Source of the DNA: Thuidium tamariscinum
Taxonomy: Eukaryota; Streptophyta; Bryopsida; Hypnales; Thuidiaceae
NCBI GenBank assembly: GCA_947034885.2
Contig: OX344754.2
Location: forward strand, 22,462,501-22,526,500
Direction: 5' to 3'
DNA: 64,000 nt
Shown: piece by piece, positions 22,255 to 34,112 of the stretch
Numbering within the stretch: the stretch's first letter is position 1
How the letters are laid out: each line of letters begins with the position of its first letter
The notes under the pieces: model-generated
What the model was told of the DNA's origin: nothing
The model's input: the letters and a program-made list of their open reading frames with translations, nothing else
Database searches by the model: none
Program-made: the position numbers and the translations under genes

Positions 22255-25142
22255 ATGATGATTTCCACGCAGACGATTTCCCTTCGTCTCCCACTGCTGG
22301 GAACTTGCCTAAAGTCCCTGGTCTCTCTTTCCTCCGCGAGGAGACAAGCTGCTCGCAAATGGTCGAGTGGCTTGGAAAACGGTGGCAGCAGCTCGGCTAC
22401 GATGCAAGCCTCGTCTTCGAAGCAAGGCTCGACTTCAAAGCAAGCGTCGTCTTTCTCCTCCGGCAGTGACGATGCATCTGATGGTGGAGTCCATATAAAG
22501 GATGCTGGGAGTTTGAGGGACTTTACTGGTAAGCCTCCAACCATTCAATCAGCAAGCCCTTAAGCTTACATTCTGCTGGTGAGCCCTTGATTTTCAAGTA
22601 AAATTTTGACCAAATTTCTACAAAGAATGAAATGGACAGAATGATCCAAAGGTGCCTGAGCCTATGACCAGCAAAATGGAACCGGAGCCAGCCCATCCTG
22701 GGCAGAATTATTCTAGTAGTGCACATTTCAGAACTTGAATGTACACCATTAGTATAATTTTGAGTGTGAATAAATGGGTTGGCTCCCATTTTGTATTGCC
22801 ACAGGCTGAGATATGTCACACCTTGCATCCTATAGTTTAACTTTCAGTGCCCTCCAAGACCAAGTAAGGTAGGTACTAGGTACACCCAAAAGTGCACCGT
22901 TTCTAACAAAGCCATCTACAATCAATGTACATTTCCAAAATTAGTGATGTGTGCAGAGTGTAAATGGCGCTTCTGGAAACAAACTTTGACCCTTAATAAC
23001 TTTGAATCCATACTGGACACAAAGTTTTGAGTTCTAAACACTTTCGGAACTAAAAAAACAAGTCATTTTGTGACTCCCTCTAAAACATAGAGTGAATAAT
23101 GAATGGATAAAAATATGTCCTATATGCACAACACTTTGAATTTTTCATCCATCTAATTCTTTCTAGATTCTTGTGTTACTTCTAAAGCAATTGCAACATA
23201 TGATTTTCTTGTTGTGTATATACTCTATATTTCAAAGTGTACAATTATGCTTCATTTCAAAAAGTAAATCATTTTGAGTTCAATAAATGACCTACCAAAC
23301 ACAACTCATTTAAAGAAATGAAATTAAAGTCTTAAAAATTTGAAGGATAAGCGTCATGTAGAAATCATTATTGTTCAATTATCTACAATTCATTGAAAAC
23401 AAAAAATTTGAGTTTTTAATTCAAAATCTTAGTTATAAACATTCTTAAACGCAATAGTAAATCTAATTGCAAAGATATGTATTATAAATTGTGCTTTGCA
23501 ATTTAAAAAAAAATTCATGGCATTTAAAAATTCTTTCAAGTTGCACTCTATAATATATCTTCACAACTTGAAATACATAGATTATCTCTTGGTCCTTAAG
23601 GAAATTCATTCAACAACTATGACCATCTTTTTAACATTGGTGTACATAGCCATTTTTCTTTCATTTTTTATATGGAAATCATTTATATCTTGATGAAGTA
23701 ATATATTTTTGCATTCATCAAATTTTTAAACTGTAAATCACTTTGAAGTCATATTCAAGCATGTTGACTTGTTTTCATCCAAAATTCATCCAATTTTCTT
23801 TCTAGATATGAAAAATATACAACAAAAGGTAAACTACTTCTTCATCACCAAAGTAGACCATTATTTTGCAATGGAGTAGTTTGGCCTCCATAGTACCTAG
23901 CAAATTGTATGTCATATTTTCTATTGTCTTGTCAAGAATCCTTCTACTCAAAACAAGGGATGAAAAAATTGAAAAACATCTATCCTTCATTTAAGAATAT
24001 GCAATTAATCACTCTTCTTATTTTGAATCAATTCTAAAGACCCAAATATCTTGTTTTGTTCAGGGATCAACACTCCAAAGTTCATGCATCAAATTTCAAT
24101 AGCCAAATGTTCATCCACTATTAATGACCAACTTCCACCATTACTTTCTATGATCATTGATGGGCTCCCACCTTTGCAACAATCCAAGTATGTTCATGAG
24201 GCTGAAAAATGCTTGCAACAATATGTCAAGCGCTATCATAATGTCAAATCTTTGGACTCCTATTGTCATTTAGGCCTTCGTATAGCAAGCTACTTGTACC
24301 CTGGAGTAGTTGACCTCCATCGTCTTGTAGCAATTTCCATCAATTATGCACTACATTTCGTGTTGGATGATCTTCTTTTCGACACTCCAAACGAGTCTCT
24401 TCAAGACCAGTATGGCATTAGCCAATGTACCCGTCAAAGCCCCGAAAAAATTCAAGAATATCTCAACCACGTAAATGCACTATTCAGTCAACAAGTGCAA
24501 CCCAGCAATTCTGCTCCCTTGATTGAGACCATGATGTGGGAGTCAGGATGGGACATGTTGGAGTTGTCCAACCCTGAATGGTTCAATCAATATGTCTTGG
24601 GCATTGTAGAATCTAATCGCATAAGTGTTGCTAGCCATGCAGATATTCTTCAAGGCCGAAACTTGAACTTCCGAGACTTACAATCATATACTATTATGCG
24701 TGCTGGAAATTTTGGTGGAAACTTTGCTCAGTTGACTATAGAATTTGTCAATAATTCCTACATTCCAAGTACATTGAGGACAAGTCCGTACTTGGAAAAT
24801 GTAACCAAGGCAACTTCTATCCATCTTGGATTAGCAAATGATGTCTTTTCATACCACAAGGAGATCTTATTTGAAGAAAATCCTCGCAATTTGATTACCA
24901 TTTTGATGGAACGTGAAGGGAGGCCTTTTGTCCAAGCAATCCATACGGCGATAGGATTGGTGAATAAATATGCTCATACAATCTTGGATTTAGAATCTCA
25001 AGCTTGGAACTCTACCTTACGAAATCATTTGCAAGATATCAAAGCTCTCATTGCTGGAAATATCTACTATAGTTTTGTGGAGAGGCGCTATCGGCATCCT
25101 AATTCAATTTTTCCAGAATTGAGAGATATGACCAATAGCTAG
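22255..25142 (+). CDS. Terpene synthase gene 2 (class I), two exons, C-terminally shortened
   Basis: Exon 1 is 22255-22528 (274 nt), exon 2 is 24064-25142. The same phase-1 junction rebuilds Gly, giving 450 residues. The catalytic exon differs from gene 1 at about 27 of ~359 aligned residues by my count. DDLLFD is at 193-198, the NSE triad NDVFSYHKE starts at N350, the sensor Arg is 304 and the Arg-Tyr pair is at 433-434, so all catalytic motifs are kept. Gene 1 continues MTKSWKILPHV after the last shared residue; here the Trp codon is TAG (25140-25142), so about 12 residues are lost. That tail follows the Arg-Tyr pair, so the enzyme may still fold. The first exon is Ser-rich and transit-peptide-like, with fewer SKQ-type repeats than gene 1 (11 codons shorter). 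Function is known only to the class level. Confidence 0.85.
22529..24063 (+). other. Intron of gene 2, with truncated family A MITE
   Basis: 1535 nt, GTAAGC...TTCAG. The left half of a family A MITE is at 22867-23004; the other half and the following DNA seen in gene 1 (about 6730-7400) are missing, which accounts for most of the length difference from the gene 1 intron. Confidence 0.8.
22867..23004. mobile_element. Truncated family A MITE in gene 2 intron
   Basis: It begins AGGTAGGTACTAGGTACACC with a six-base duplication in the terminus, preceded by TA. Similarity stops after CCTTAATAACTTTG at 23004, where the sequence jumps to DNA equivalent to ~6730 in S1. This is a deletion after insertion. 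Confidence 0.8.
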
Positions 25143-25429
25143 AAAATCCTTCCACATGCTAAAGGTCTGGGTCCCTAATTTTTTTTCTTGCCATGATGTT
25201 GGTGTCAATTTCAGCTACCATTGTATACCTTTTTTAGCTTGAATTTCTATAAAGAATAGGACGTTGTCTTTAGAAATAGAGTAGTAGTGAATGATAAACT
25301 ATGAATTTGTTTTTGGATTATGCTTTAAATTTATGTTTCAATAATATTTTACTTTGAAAGTATGATGTGATTTTTGATCATTGATAGGATAAAAGATGTC
25401 TTGAATCTTTTTCTTTCCTAAAACTTGTC

Positions 25430-25840
25430 CCTAGTAGAGATTTTATGACATTTTTGAAATTCACCTTTTCCTTGGTCCCTAGTTTTTTCCTATTTCTAAA
25501 TTGAATTTGAAGTTTTAATCAACTTGTCTTTATTTTGAGAGGTAATTACAGCAAGGTATTGTTGCATGAAATTGAATTATATGGAATTGTCTTTATTCTA
25601 AAATCTTGATTGAAGTTTAGATCCCACACTTGTAGAAAGAAAGGACAAAAGTTCTTTTGCATCACTTTGAGGTGTTCATTGAGTTTTCTCCCTTCTTTTT
25701 GCAAGGATTGGACCTTAACCTCAACTCAAAAAGTAGACACTCCATATGATTAGTTGCGTGCAATGATAACTTGTTGTCATCCCCGAAATGGTAAAAATTG
25801 AAGAAAAATTCAAATACAATCGCATTTTTGTCACATTGTG
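25430..25840. repeat. Repeat shared with 11700-12105 (inverted)
   Basis: It lies directly after the 3' flank of gene 2. No gene: the open frames near 25662-25886 are unsupported. Confidence 0.7.
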
Positions 25841-25957
25841 CAGTCTGTGCATGTTGTTGTGCATTTGGAGCTGCAGGGTTGATCAAATTTACAGTGCCCT
25901 CTCAAACCAAAATTCATTGCTTGTCTAAGATACGTCATCCTTGTCAAAAGGTTGATA

Positions 25958-26229
25958 AAGTAGGTACACCCAAAATGGCACCTGACCTTAAAGCGCTCTG
26001 TACAATGTGCATACATTTTCAAAATCAGTCATGTACCCAGACTGTAGATGGTGCTTTCAGAAACACACTTTGACTGTTAATAACTTTTGCATACGGTATC
26101 CAAATCCACTATTCTTTGGTGCGTTGGAACATGCTTTCACTCACCAACAAGACTGTAAAAAATCTGAACAACATAATAACAGGAACTAGGCACAGTATGA
26201 AAAACTGGCGCTTTTGGGTGTACCTACCT
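25958..26229. mobile_element. TA-flanked MITE, family A, with empty site in S2
   Basis: 272 bp. Filled site: GGTTGATA, element, TAAGTTAGAGGCGGCC. Empty site in S2 near 18824: GGTTGATAAGTTAGAGGCAG. This proves a TA duplication and dates the insertion after the S2/S3 duplication. Confidence 0.93.
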
Positions 26230-26530
26230 TAAGTTAGAGGCGGCCATGAAGTTCCATCTCATTTGTTTCCAAAAAAAAGAAAAAAAGAAAGGGGATCAGA
26301 TTGAGGGGCTAATATTCAAATCCATTTGCGAGGACACTGGACTGAACAGTCCAGAGCAGTTTTTCTTATTGGGACTTCGTTGGGTATTTTGGGTTGTCCA
26401 CTTGAACGTGTGTGTGACTTACTTACAAGGGCCAATTCAAGGCTTCTGGAAGAAAACATCTTCAAATCCGTAAAAGGCCAAGTTACATTAAGCAACTTTT
26501 ACCATCATTCAATATACATTGTTGCATATA

Positions 26531-26896
26531 AGGTAGAACCACCCATAACCAACTAGCACCCCATAGCCAACCAAGGTTAGATTGTGTTTTTTTCTCCTTT
26601 TCAAAGTTGGAATAAAAGTTCATGATACATGTCCCAAAGTAGTGTCGAGAAAGTAGGAAGGAGTGAGTACAAAGGTAATTTTTTGTATGATCGAAATCAA
26701 AAGAGTCCATAGATTGGCTATGGGTCCGGCACACTTTTTACCTTTATAGTAATTTCAATTCATGTGATAAAATTACCAAAGTTTTGCAATCCCCATCATG
26801 TCTATCATTGTAGCTTTGAAAATATTTGCTTTGCCTTGCACTACACTAGATCATGTCTAGAATACCTTAAATGATTGGTTATGGGTGGTTCTACCT
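26531..26896. mobile_element. TA-flanked MITE, family C, uninterrupted copy
   Basis: 366 bp, ends AGGTAGAACCACCCATAACC and GGTTATGGGTGGTTCTACCT, TA at 26529-26530 and 26897-26898. It is the S3 counterpart of 19726-20577 and lacks the nested family D element. A remnant in S1 begins near 9677. Confidence 0.88.
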
Positions 26897-27447
26897 TAGC
26901 CACTTTTCTTTTGTTTTTGAAAAAATGCCATTTGAAGATCAATGAAAATTATTTACATCTGAATGAAGTGATGTATTTCTACATTCATCAAACTTTAAAT
27001 TAGTAAATCTCTTTTTTTGTCATCCTCAAGCCCTCTTTCATCCAAAATTCATCAAACTTTTTTTCTACATATGAAAAATATTGGCAAAAGAAAAACACCG
27101 ATAATTCTTTGTAGGCAAATCATAACATAGTATAAACGTAAAAGATTTTGGTAGAGGACAAAGCTATTCCTTGTCTCCACATCCAAAAAAGCTCAAAAAA
27201 TCTAATGAAATTTTTTTGGTGCTTTGTGAGCTACCCAAACTTGCAATGATGCCAAAAAGGACTTTCTTTGGTCTTTTGGGGATTAAAGTTGATTGCAAAG
27301 ATATATAAGACACATCCATAACTATGCATATCTTTTTTGTTAAAAACATCCTTGCCACTTAATAACAGAAATATGATCTTGGAAGAGTTCAATGTGAATG
27401 TGAGGTAATGTAACAAGGATGACCAAACTTTGTGATTGAAATAAATA

Positions 27448-27843
27448 AGATAGAACCACTTGTAACCGATCATTTAAGGTATTTTAGGCATGATCTAGTG
27501 TAGTATAAAGTAAAACAAATATTTTCAAAGGTATAAAAATGATGGGGATTGCAAAAAATTTGATAATTTTATCACATGAATTGAAATTACTATGAATTTT
27601 GGAAAGCATAAAGTGTGCTTGACCAAATGCCAATCTATGGAGTCTTCTAATTTTGATCACGCAAAAAACTACATTTTTACTCACTCTTTTCTACTTTTTT
27701 GCACACTACTTTGGAACATGTGCCATGAACTTTTAGTCCCAACTTTAAAAATGAGAAAAAAAAACTCATTCTAGCCTTAGTTGGAAATACGTCCATCATT
27801 AGGTTGGCTATGGGGGGCCAATTGGTTATAGGTGGTTCTACCT
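27448..27843. mobile_element. TA-flanked MITE, family C, in S3 only, with empty site in S2
   Basis: 396 bp, ends AGATAGAACCACTTGTAACC and GGTTATAGGTGGTTCTACCT. The flanks join as GAAATA..TA and TATCTCCATATTG. S2 reads GAAATAGATATCTCCATATT near 21530 with no insertion. Confidence 0.88.
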
Positions 27844-28829
27844 TATCTCCATATTGTAACTTTATTGTAACTTTACTATTGTGGTTATTTTAAGTCCAGG
27901 TGGCTGGGTCTGATTGCTCAAAAGTGACAAATTGGGCCACATTCAAGCTTGGTGTTTTTAGGCCACACTCTACGTCCATGTCATGATGTTTCTTTGTCAG
28001 GTCAGTAAATTGACAGTCCCAATAACCATACAGGCAAGTGGCGGCGATCCACTCCAGAGCAAATTGCAAAAGCTTCTTTTTGTTTACAGTCATTTCTCTG
28101 CCAAAAAATGAACACCAAGAAGAAATGCATGAACGTGAAGGTAGTCATTGGAATATGCACAGTATTTCAGAGATTGCTTCCACCAGTACGTCGTCATAGC
28201 AACAATCCCTGCCCACTGGCTTTCTGCGACTATAACTTAAGTGAGTGTGGCCTCAAAAATCAAAAGACCTGCTTTGTTGCTCCTTAGTCTGTTTCGACAG
28301 GCCAGACTGTTAACCTCTAAAGGAGCAAGTGTGCAAGAAACAGTGTTGCAGAAGCCACCTGATGCTGTTACAGTCCTTTGAGGGTCAAGTTAAGTGAGCA
28401 AGAGACAGCACACATTTAAGGCTTGTGCATTCCTGGTGAGGTCCAGTTTAGAATGATGATTTCAACGCAGACAATTTGCCCTCCTCTAGTCCTCTCCCAC
28501 TGCTGGGAACTTGCATAAAGCCCCCGGTCTCTCTTTCCCTCTCCAGGAGACTCAGACAAGCTGATTGCAAATGGTCGAGCGGCTTGCAAAACGGTAGCAG
28601 CAGCTCGGCTACGAAGCAAGCCTCATCTACGAAGCAAAGCATCGTCTTTCTCCTCCGGCAGTGACGATGCATCTGATGGTGGAGTCCATGTGAAGGATCC
28701 TGGGAGTTTGAGGGACTTTACTGGTGAGCCTCCAACCATTCAATCAGCAAGCCCTTGATTTTCAAGCAAAATTTTGATCAAACTTCTACAAAGAATGAAA
28801 TGGACAGAATGATCCAAAGTAAAGTAACT

Positions 28830-29041
28830 GAGCCTATGATATGATCAATAGAATGGGAGTCAGCCCATCCTGGGCAGAATTATTCTAGTAGTGCACATTT
28901 CAGAACTTGAATGTACACCATCAGTATAATTGAGTGAGCCTATGATATGATCAATAGAATGAGAGTCAGCCCATCCTGGGCAGAATTATTCTAGTAGTGC
29001 ATATTTAAGAACTTGAATGTACACCATCAGTATAATAGAGT
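28830..29041 (+). repeat. 106-bp tandem duplication in pseudogene 3 intron
   Basis: Two adjacent units starting GAGCCTATGATATGATCAAT (28830 and 28936), differing at only a few bases. Genes 1 and 2 have one unit at the equivalent place, so the duplication is private to this copy. Confidence 0.9.
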
Positions 29042-30678
29042 GTAAATAAATGGGTTGGCTCCCATTTTGTATTGCCCACACGCTTAGATACCTCACACCT
29101 TTTCAGTGTGTGCATCCTGTAGTTTCACTTTCAGTGCCCTCCTAGACCACATAGAGTGCACTAAGCTTACCTCCTCTTTGTAAAAGGATGAGTGGGGAAG
29201 TAATCAGTTTGTGAGGGCACTATACACTACCGAGTATAATACGGGGGAGGGGGTCCTTTACTGGGACTTTCAAATACTTATGAGATGTTTGTAACTTTGT
29301 ATAAATGCTTAAAACTCAAAGTCAATAGTCACGCAATGATTGGTAGTTAGCATATTGTGAATTGGTGAGAATAGGAAAAAGAAGTTAGTTGAGTGTTTTT
29401 ATACTAGTAATATGATAAAGAGTAGGTAAAAGTTCAAGAAAATTTCAAATTCTTATGTAAATGGAGGCAATAATTTGAGTAGGTGTGTATGTGTAAAAAT
29501 GACTAAATATGGGAATTGAAACATAGTGGTTGGTGAAGTTCAAGAGTATTACTAAGAGCAATAAAACGTATCATATTTAGGCTTCATTCTAATTTCACCC
29601 CCAAATGATTGAAAATGGTGTTGCCAATAAATTGGCAAAATTTAGATGAAAAGTTGGATCTATACTCAACACAAAGTTTTGAGTTCTAAAAACACTTGGA
29701 ACTAAACAACAAGTCATTTTATGACTCCCTCAAGGACATAAAGTGAATAATAGATGGATAGAAATATGTCCTATGCACACAACACCTTGAATTTTTCATC
29801 CATCTAATTCTTTCTACATTCTTGTGTTACTTCTGAAGCATTTGCAACATATGTGATTTTCTCGTTGTCTATATACTCTATATTTCAAAGTGTACAATCA
29901 TGCTTCATTTCAAAAAAAGTAAATCATTTTGAGTTCAATATATGACCAACCAAACACAACTTATATAAAGAAATGAAATTAAAGACTTAAAAATTTGAAG
30001 GCTATTTAAGCGTAATGTAAAAAATCATTACTGTTTAATCTACAATTCATAAAAAACAAATGTTTAGTTTTTGATTCAAAATCTTAGTTACTAACATTCT
30101 TAAATGCAATAGTAAATCTAATTGCAAAGATATGTATTATAAATCATGCATCCTTCATTTAAAAACATGCAATTAATCAGTCTTCTTGTTTTGAATCAAT
30201 TCTAAGGACCCAAATCCAAATATCTTGTTTTGTTCAGGGATCAACACTTCAAAGCTCATGGATCAAATTTCAATAGCCAAACGTTCATCCGCTATTAATG
30301 AACAACTTCCACCATTACTTTCTATGATCATTGATGGACTCCCACCTTTGCAACAATCTGAGTATATTCACTAGGTCGAAAAATGTTTGCAACAATATGT
30401 CAAGTGCTATTATAATGTCAAATCCTTAGACTCCTATTGTCATGTAGGCCTTTGTATAGCAAGCTACTTGTTCCCTAGAGTAGTTGACCTCCATCGTCTT
30501 GGAGTAATTTCCATCAATTATGCACTACATTTCTTGTTGAATGATCTTTTTTTCAACACTCTAAACCAGTCTCTTCAAGATCAATATGGCATTAGCCAAT
30601 GTACCTGTTAAAGCCTCAAAAAAATTCAAGAATATCTCAACCACCTAAATGCACTATTAAGTCAACAATTGCAACCAA

Positions 30679-31739
30679 GTGAATTCAAGAAACACTTAAA
30701 GCCATTTGGCACACCTAAGTTTTTGATTTGTTTTTGGCCATAACTTATGTGTTTTAGCTCCAAATGACTCAAAATTTATAGGGTAGCTACTCATAGCTAT
30801 TATGTATTTATATTGAATTTTGGAGATTTTTCAAAAATAATTTATTATTTTCAAATAGCCCCGAAAATTTCTCATAGTACTTGAATTAGGGTTTTTTGCA
30901 TTGTTTTTCTCCAAAAAAACAAATTTTGACCTAAAATTTGGAGAAGATGGTTTCTTAGTAAACTTATAGCTACTGTCCAAAGAAGTTCTAAAAATACTTA
31001 TTTTTATGTGTTGTAGAAGTCTACAGAAAGAGCTTTATTCAGCATTTTTTTCCAAAAGTACAAAATATTATTTTGGTGAGTTTTTTTGTCAAATCTCATC
31101 AACAAAAAGTCTTATCAAATGACCAATTTTGGTATTTTTCAAAAATGATACAATATTTTTTATAAAGTAAAATGTCACAAGTTGTATTTTCTTCACCGGA
31201 ATTCTATGTGGATTCTATGTCCAAAGTTCTGGTGAAGAAAATACAACTTGTGACATTTTAATTTGTAAGAAATTAAAAAATTGAAATAAAAAAAATTTTG
31301 AAATCTTTTTTTGGTGATGGGAGTGGACTAAAAAACTCACCAAAATAATGTTTTATACCTTTGGAAAAAAATGCAAAATGAAGCTCTCTCTATGGACTCC
31401 TACAACACATAAAAATAAGTATTTTTAGTATTCCTTTAGATAGTAGCTATAAGTCTACTAAGAGACCATCTTCTCCAATTTGAAGGTCAAAATTCGTTTT
31501 TTTGGAGAAAAACCATGCAAAAAACCCTAATTCAAGTATTATGAGAAATTTTCGGGGCTATTTGAAAATAATAAATTATTTTTGAAAAATCTCCAAATTT
31601 CAATATAAATACATAATAGCTATGAGTAGCTACCCTATAAATTTCGAGTCATTTGGAGCTAAAACACAAAATTTATAGTTCAGAAAACTAAGGTGTGACA
31701 AAACGCAACAAATAGTACAAGTGTTTTGTGAATTCACCC
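30679..31739. mobile_element. ~1.06-kb foldback element in pseudogene 3 exon 2
   Basis: Two ~500-bp arms are near-complements of each other around a small centre (near 31205). Left outer end GTGAATTCAAGAAACACTT, right outer end GTGTTTTGTGAATTCACCC. It splits the codons between GTGCAACC and TTCCCTTGATTGAG of genes 1/2. A clean target duplication was not readable. Relative at 42184-43275. Confidence 0.85.
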
Positions 31740-31869
31740 AACCCATCGATCATGTTCCCTTGATTGAGACCATGATGTGGGAGTCAGGACAAGACATGTT
31801 GGAGTTGTTCAACCTTGAATGGTTCAATCAATATGTCTCAGGCATTGTAGAACCTAATCGCAGAAGTGT

Positions 31870-32158
31870 CTCGGTGGATAAACTCCCAATGCAGTAGAAA
31901 ATGGTGTGAGATAAAAAATAGGTTCAATTTAATTTGGTGGAAGAAAAATTTATATTTCTTTTATATCTACTATACCATTGATAATATTCAATTTAGGATT
32001 TTATTTCTAAAATAGGGTGTTGTAAAATATCCTTTAGCAGGTTTTTTTCTAAAATAGGGAGTGAAAAAATACTTGAAAGAAAAAAAAAATACCCCTCCTA
32101 TTAAATACCTCGTTATCGCACGTGGTTTTAAATTGAAAAGGGGAGTTTACTCCCCAAG
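31870..32158. mobile_element. 289-bp MITE in pseudogene 3, 8-bp target duplication
   Basis: It starts CTCGGTGGATAAACTCCC, ends GGGAGTTTACTCCCCAAG (imperfect inverted repeats), and is flanked by AGAAGTGT and ATAAGTGT, where the intact genes have a single ATAAGTGT. An 8-bp duplication points to a hAT-type element. Confidence 0.8.
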
Positions 32159-32930
32159 ATAAGTGTTTCTAGCCATGCAGATATTCTTCAAGGCCTGAAC
32201 TTCCAAGACTTACAATCATATACTATTATGCGTGCTGGAAATTTTGGTGGGAACTTTGCTCACTTGACTATAGTGTTTGCCAACAATTCCTACATTCCAA
32301 GGACATTGAAGATGAGTCCACACTTGGAAAATGTAATTATGGCAACTTCTATCCATCTTGGATTAGCAAATGATGTCTTTTCATACCACAAGGAGATCTT
32401 ATTTGAACAGAATCCTCGCAATTTGATTACCATTCTAATGGAACATGAAGGGAAGCCTTTTGTCCAAGCAATCCATATGGCAATAGGATTGGTGAATAAA
32501 TATGCTCATGCAATCTTGGATTAAGAATCTAAAACTTGGAATTCTGGTTAACAAAATCATTTGCAAGATATCAAAGCTCTCATTGTTGGAAATATCTACT
32601 ATAGTTTTGTAGAGAGGCGCTATCGGCATCCTAATTCAATTTTTCCAGAATTGAGAGATATGACCAAAAGCTGGAAAATCCTTCCACATGTTGAAGGTCC
32701 AAGTCCCTTTTTTTTTCCTTGCTATGTTGTTGGTGTCAATTTCATTGTATACTTTCATTACCTTTAATTCCTATAAGGAATAGGACATTGTCTCTAAAAA
32801 AGAAGAATAGTAATGATGATGAACTATGAATTTGTCTTTGGATTATGCTTTGAATTTATGTTTCAATAATACTTCACTTTGAAACCATAATGTGATTTTC
32901 TATCATTGATTGGATAGAAGATTGTATTGT

Positions 32931-33380
32931 ATAGCGTGAGGCGGAATCTACTGAAAACCTAGTAGCTCTAAACCTTGCTTATTGTTATTGTGACACTATT
33001 GAAAGCAGATTCTAACTAGAAAACATGGTGGTTGTAATAGGGCTTATCTAGTTTAGTGCAATAGATCTAGGGGTGGATTTTAGAAGTGAATATTTTGATA
33101 TTAGAATGTAAGTGTTTTTTGGTTCTTGTATTGTATAGTGCCTTGCAATAAACGTTGTCAATTATTTCCTACAATCCACTCATAGTTAACTCCTTGCTTC
33201 TAAATTTTCTTTCTCCCTACCACTCAAACCAAAATTATAAAACCTTAAACAAAACAAAAAGTTCCTTTGAGTATTGAATGCTTTAGTGATGGTGTGGAAA
33301 AAAATTTCAAGTTGTAAGAAGAACAAATTTTTCCACATGGTCAAAGAATGCCACCAAAAAAAGAATTGTAGATCAAGTTT
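32931..33380. other. Intergenic DNA
   Basis: No gene found; the minus-strand open frame of 88 codons at 33186-33452 has no recognisable feature and runs into the next repeat. Confidence 0.4.
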
Positions 33381-34112
33381 AGGGTCATTGCAAGAAACAC
33401 CGACCAGTTTTTGTACACTTTTGCCATTGTAGTCATTTTTTTCCGGGAACACTGTAAAAATAGAAAAACAATTTCTTAAAAATCTTAAGAATATGTTTGG
33501 TGTATATTTCCTTCAAAAGAAGGTACCCTATGAAGGAAAAGTGTAGGAAAATTTTCTTAGTAGGTGAACTAGAAAAGTGTAAAATCTCATGAAAATAGGG
33601 ATTTTGACATTTTAATTTGTAAGAAATAGTAAAATAATTTTTTTTTGAAACTATGAATTTCCCATTTGAGGATAGTTGATGATGAAAAGATTTCACCAAA
33701 AAAATGTTCTAAAAACCATCTTCAACGTTAAAAAATTACGTGCAATGGGATTGTTGTTTGTACTCATGTGGAGGACGTAAAATAATAAATTTTCAAATTT
33801 CCTTTGGTAGATACATGATTCTCTAGTATTCAAATAGACTATGAAATTTTGAGCACTATATCATTAAATTTGGGTACTCCTAACATAGTAAAACCCCCAA
33901 AACTGCTAATTGTGACAAATTAGTTAAACTAAACTAAAAATATAACATATATTTTTAAACTCAAAAAATAAGGGATGTGATTAACACCAAGTTAGGAATC
34001 TCCAATAAAAATTTCAAAATTTTGGGATTCATGCTTCAAAAGTTATAGCAAGAAACAACATGTCACTTCAATCATGACAAAGAATAGGACCGGTGTTTTT
34101 TACAATGACCCT
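33381..34112. mobile_element. Foldback-like element with AGGGTCATTGCAAGAAACACC ends
   Basis: The outer ends AGGGTCATTGCAAGAAACAC and CGGTGTTTTTTACAATGACC pair. They resemble the outer ends of the elements at 42184 and 58783 (GGGTGAWTGCAAGAAACACT). An inverted, diverged relative is at 187-858. No coding capacity. Confidence 0.65.

Larger units (their letters stand above)
18700..25410 (+). repeat. Segmental duplication copy S2, carries terpene synthase gene 2
   Basis: It starts near the block TTGTGCATTTGGAGCTGCAG (18728) and continues past gene 2. The same block restarts at about 25855 and leads to gene 3, so S2 and S3 are direct tandem copies with ~7.1 kb spacing. S1 is the inverted third copy. 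The 19.1-19.7 kb portion contains no recognisable gene. Confidence 0.8.
28453..32705 (+). pseudogene. Terpene synthase pseudogene 3 with two transposon insertions
   Basis: Exon 1 is 28453-28723 and the intron runs to 30237. The donor GTGAGC and acceptor TTGTTCAG persist. Exon 1 is frameshifted and reads TAA at 28516-28518. Exon 2 has TAG at 30372-30374 and TAA at 30607-30609. The metal motif has decayed to NDLFFN. The catalytic exon is split by a ~1.06-kb foldback element (30679-31739) and a 289-bp element (31870-32158). Beyond these, the part with NDVFSYHKE (~32366-32392) stays readable until TAA at 32522-32524. The final segment, with the Arg-Tyr pair, keeps sequence through SWKILPHV. It is clearly the same gene as 1 and 2. 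It cannot make an enzyme, though it may still be transcribed. Confidence 0.92.
25850..32930 (+). repeat. Segmental duplication copy S3, carries terpene synthase pseudogene 3
   Basis: A direct tandem copy of S2, starting with the same GTTGTGCATTTGGAGCTGCA block and preserving the order of upstream repeats, promoter, first exon, intron and catalytic exon. Similarity to the gene 1 and 2 3' flanks ends near 32930 (GATTGGATAGAAGAT). Confidence 0.8.
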
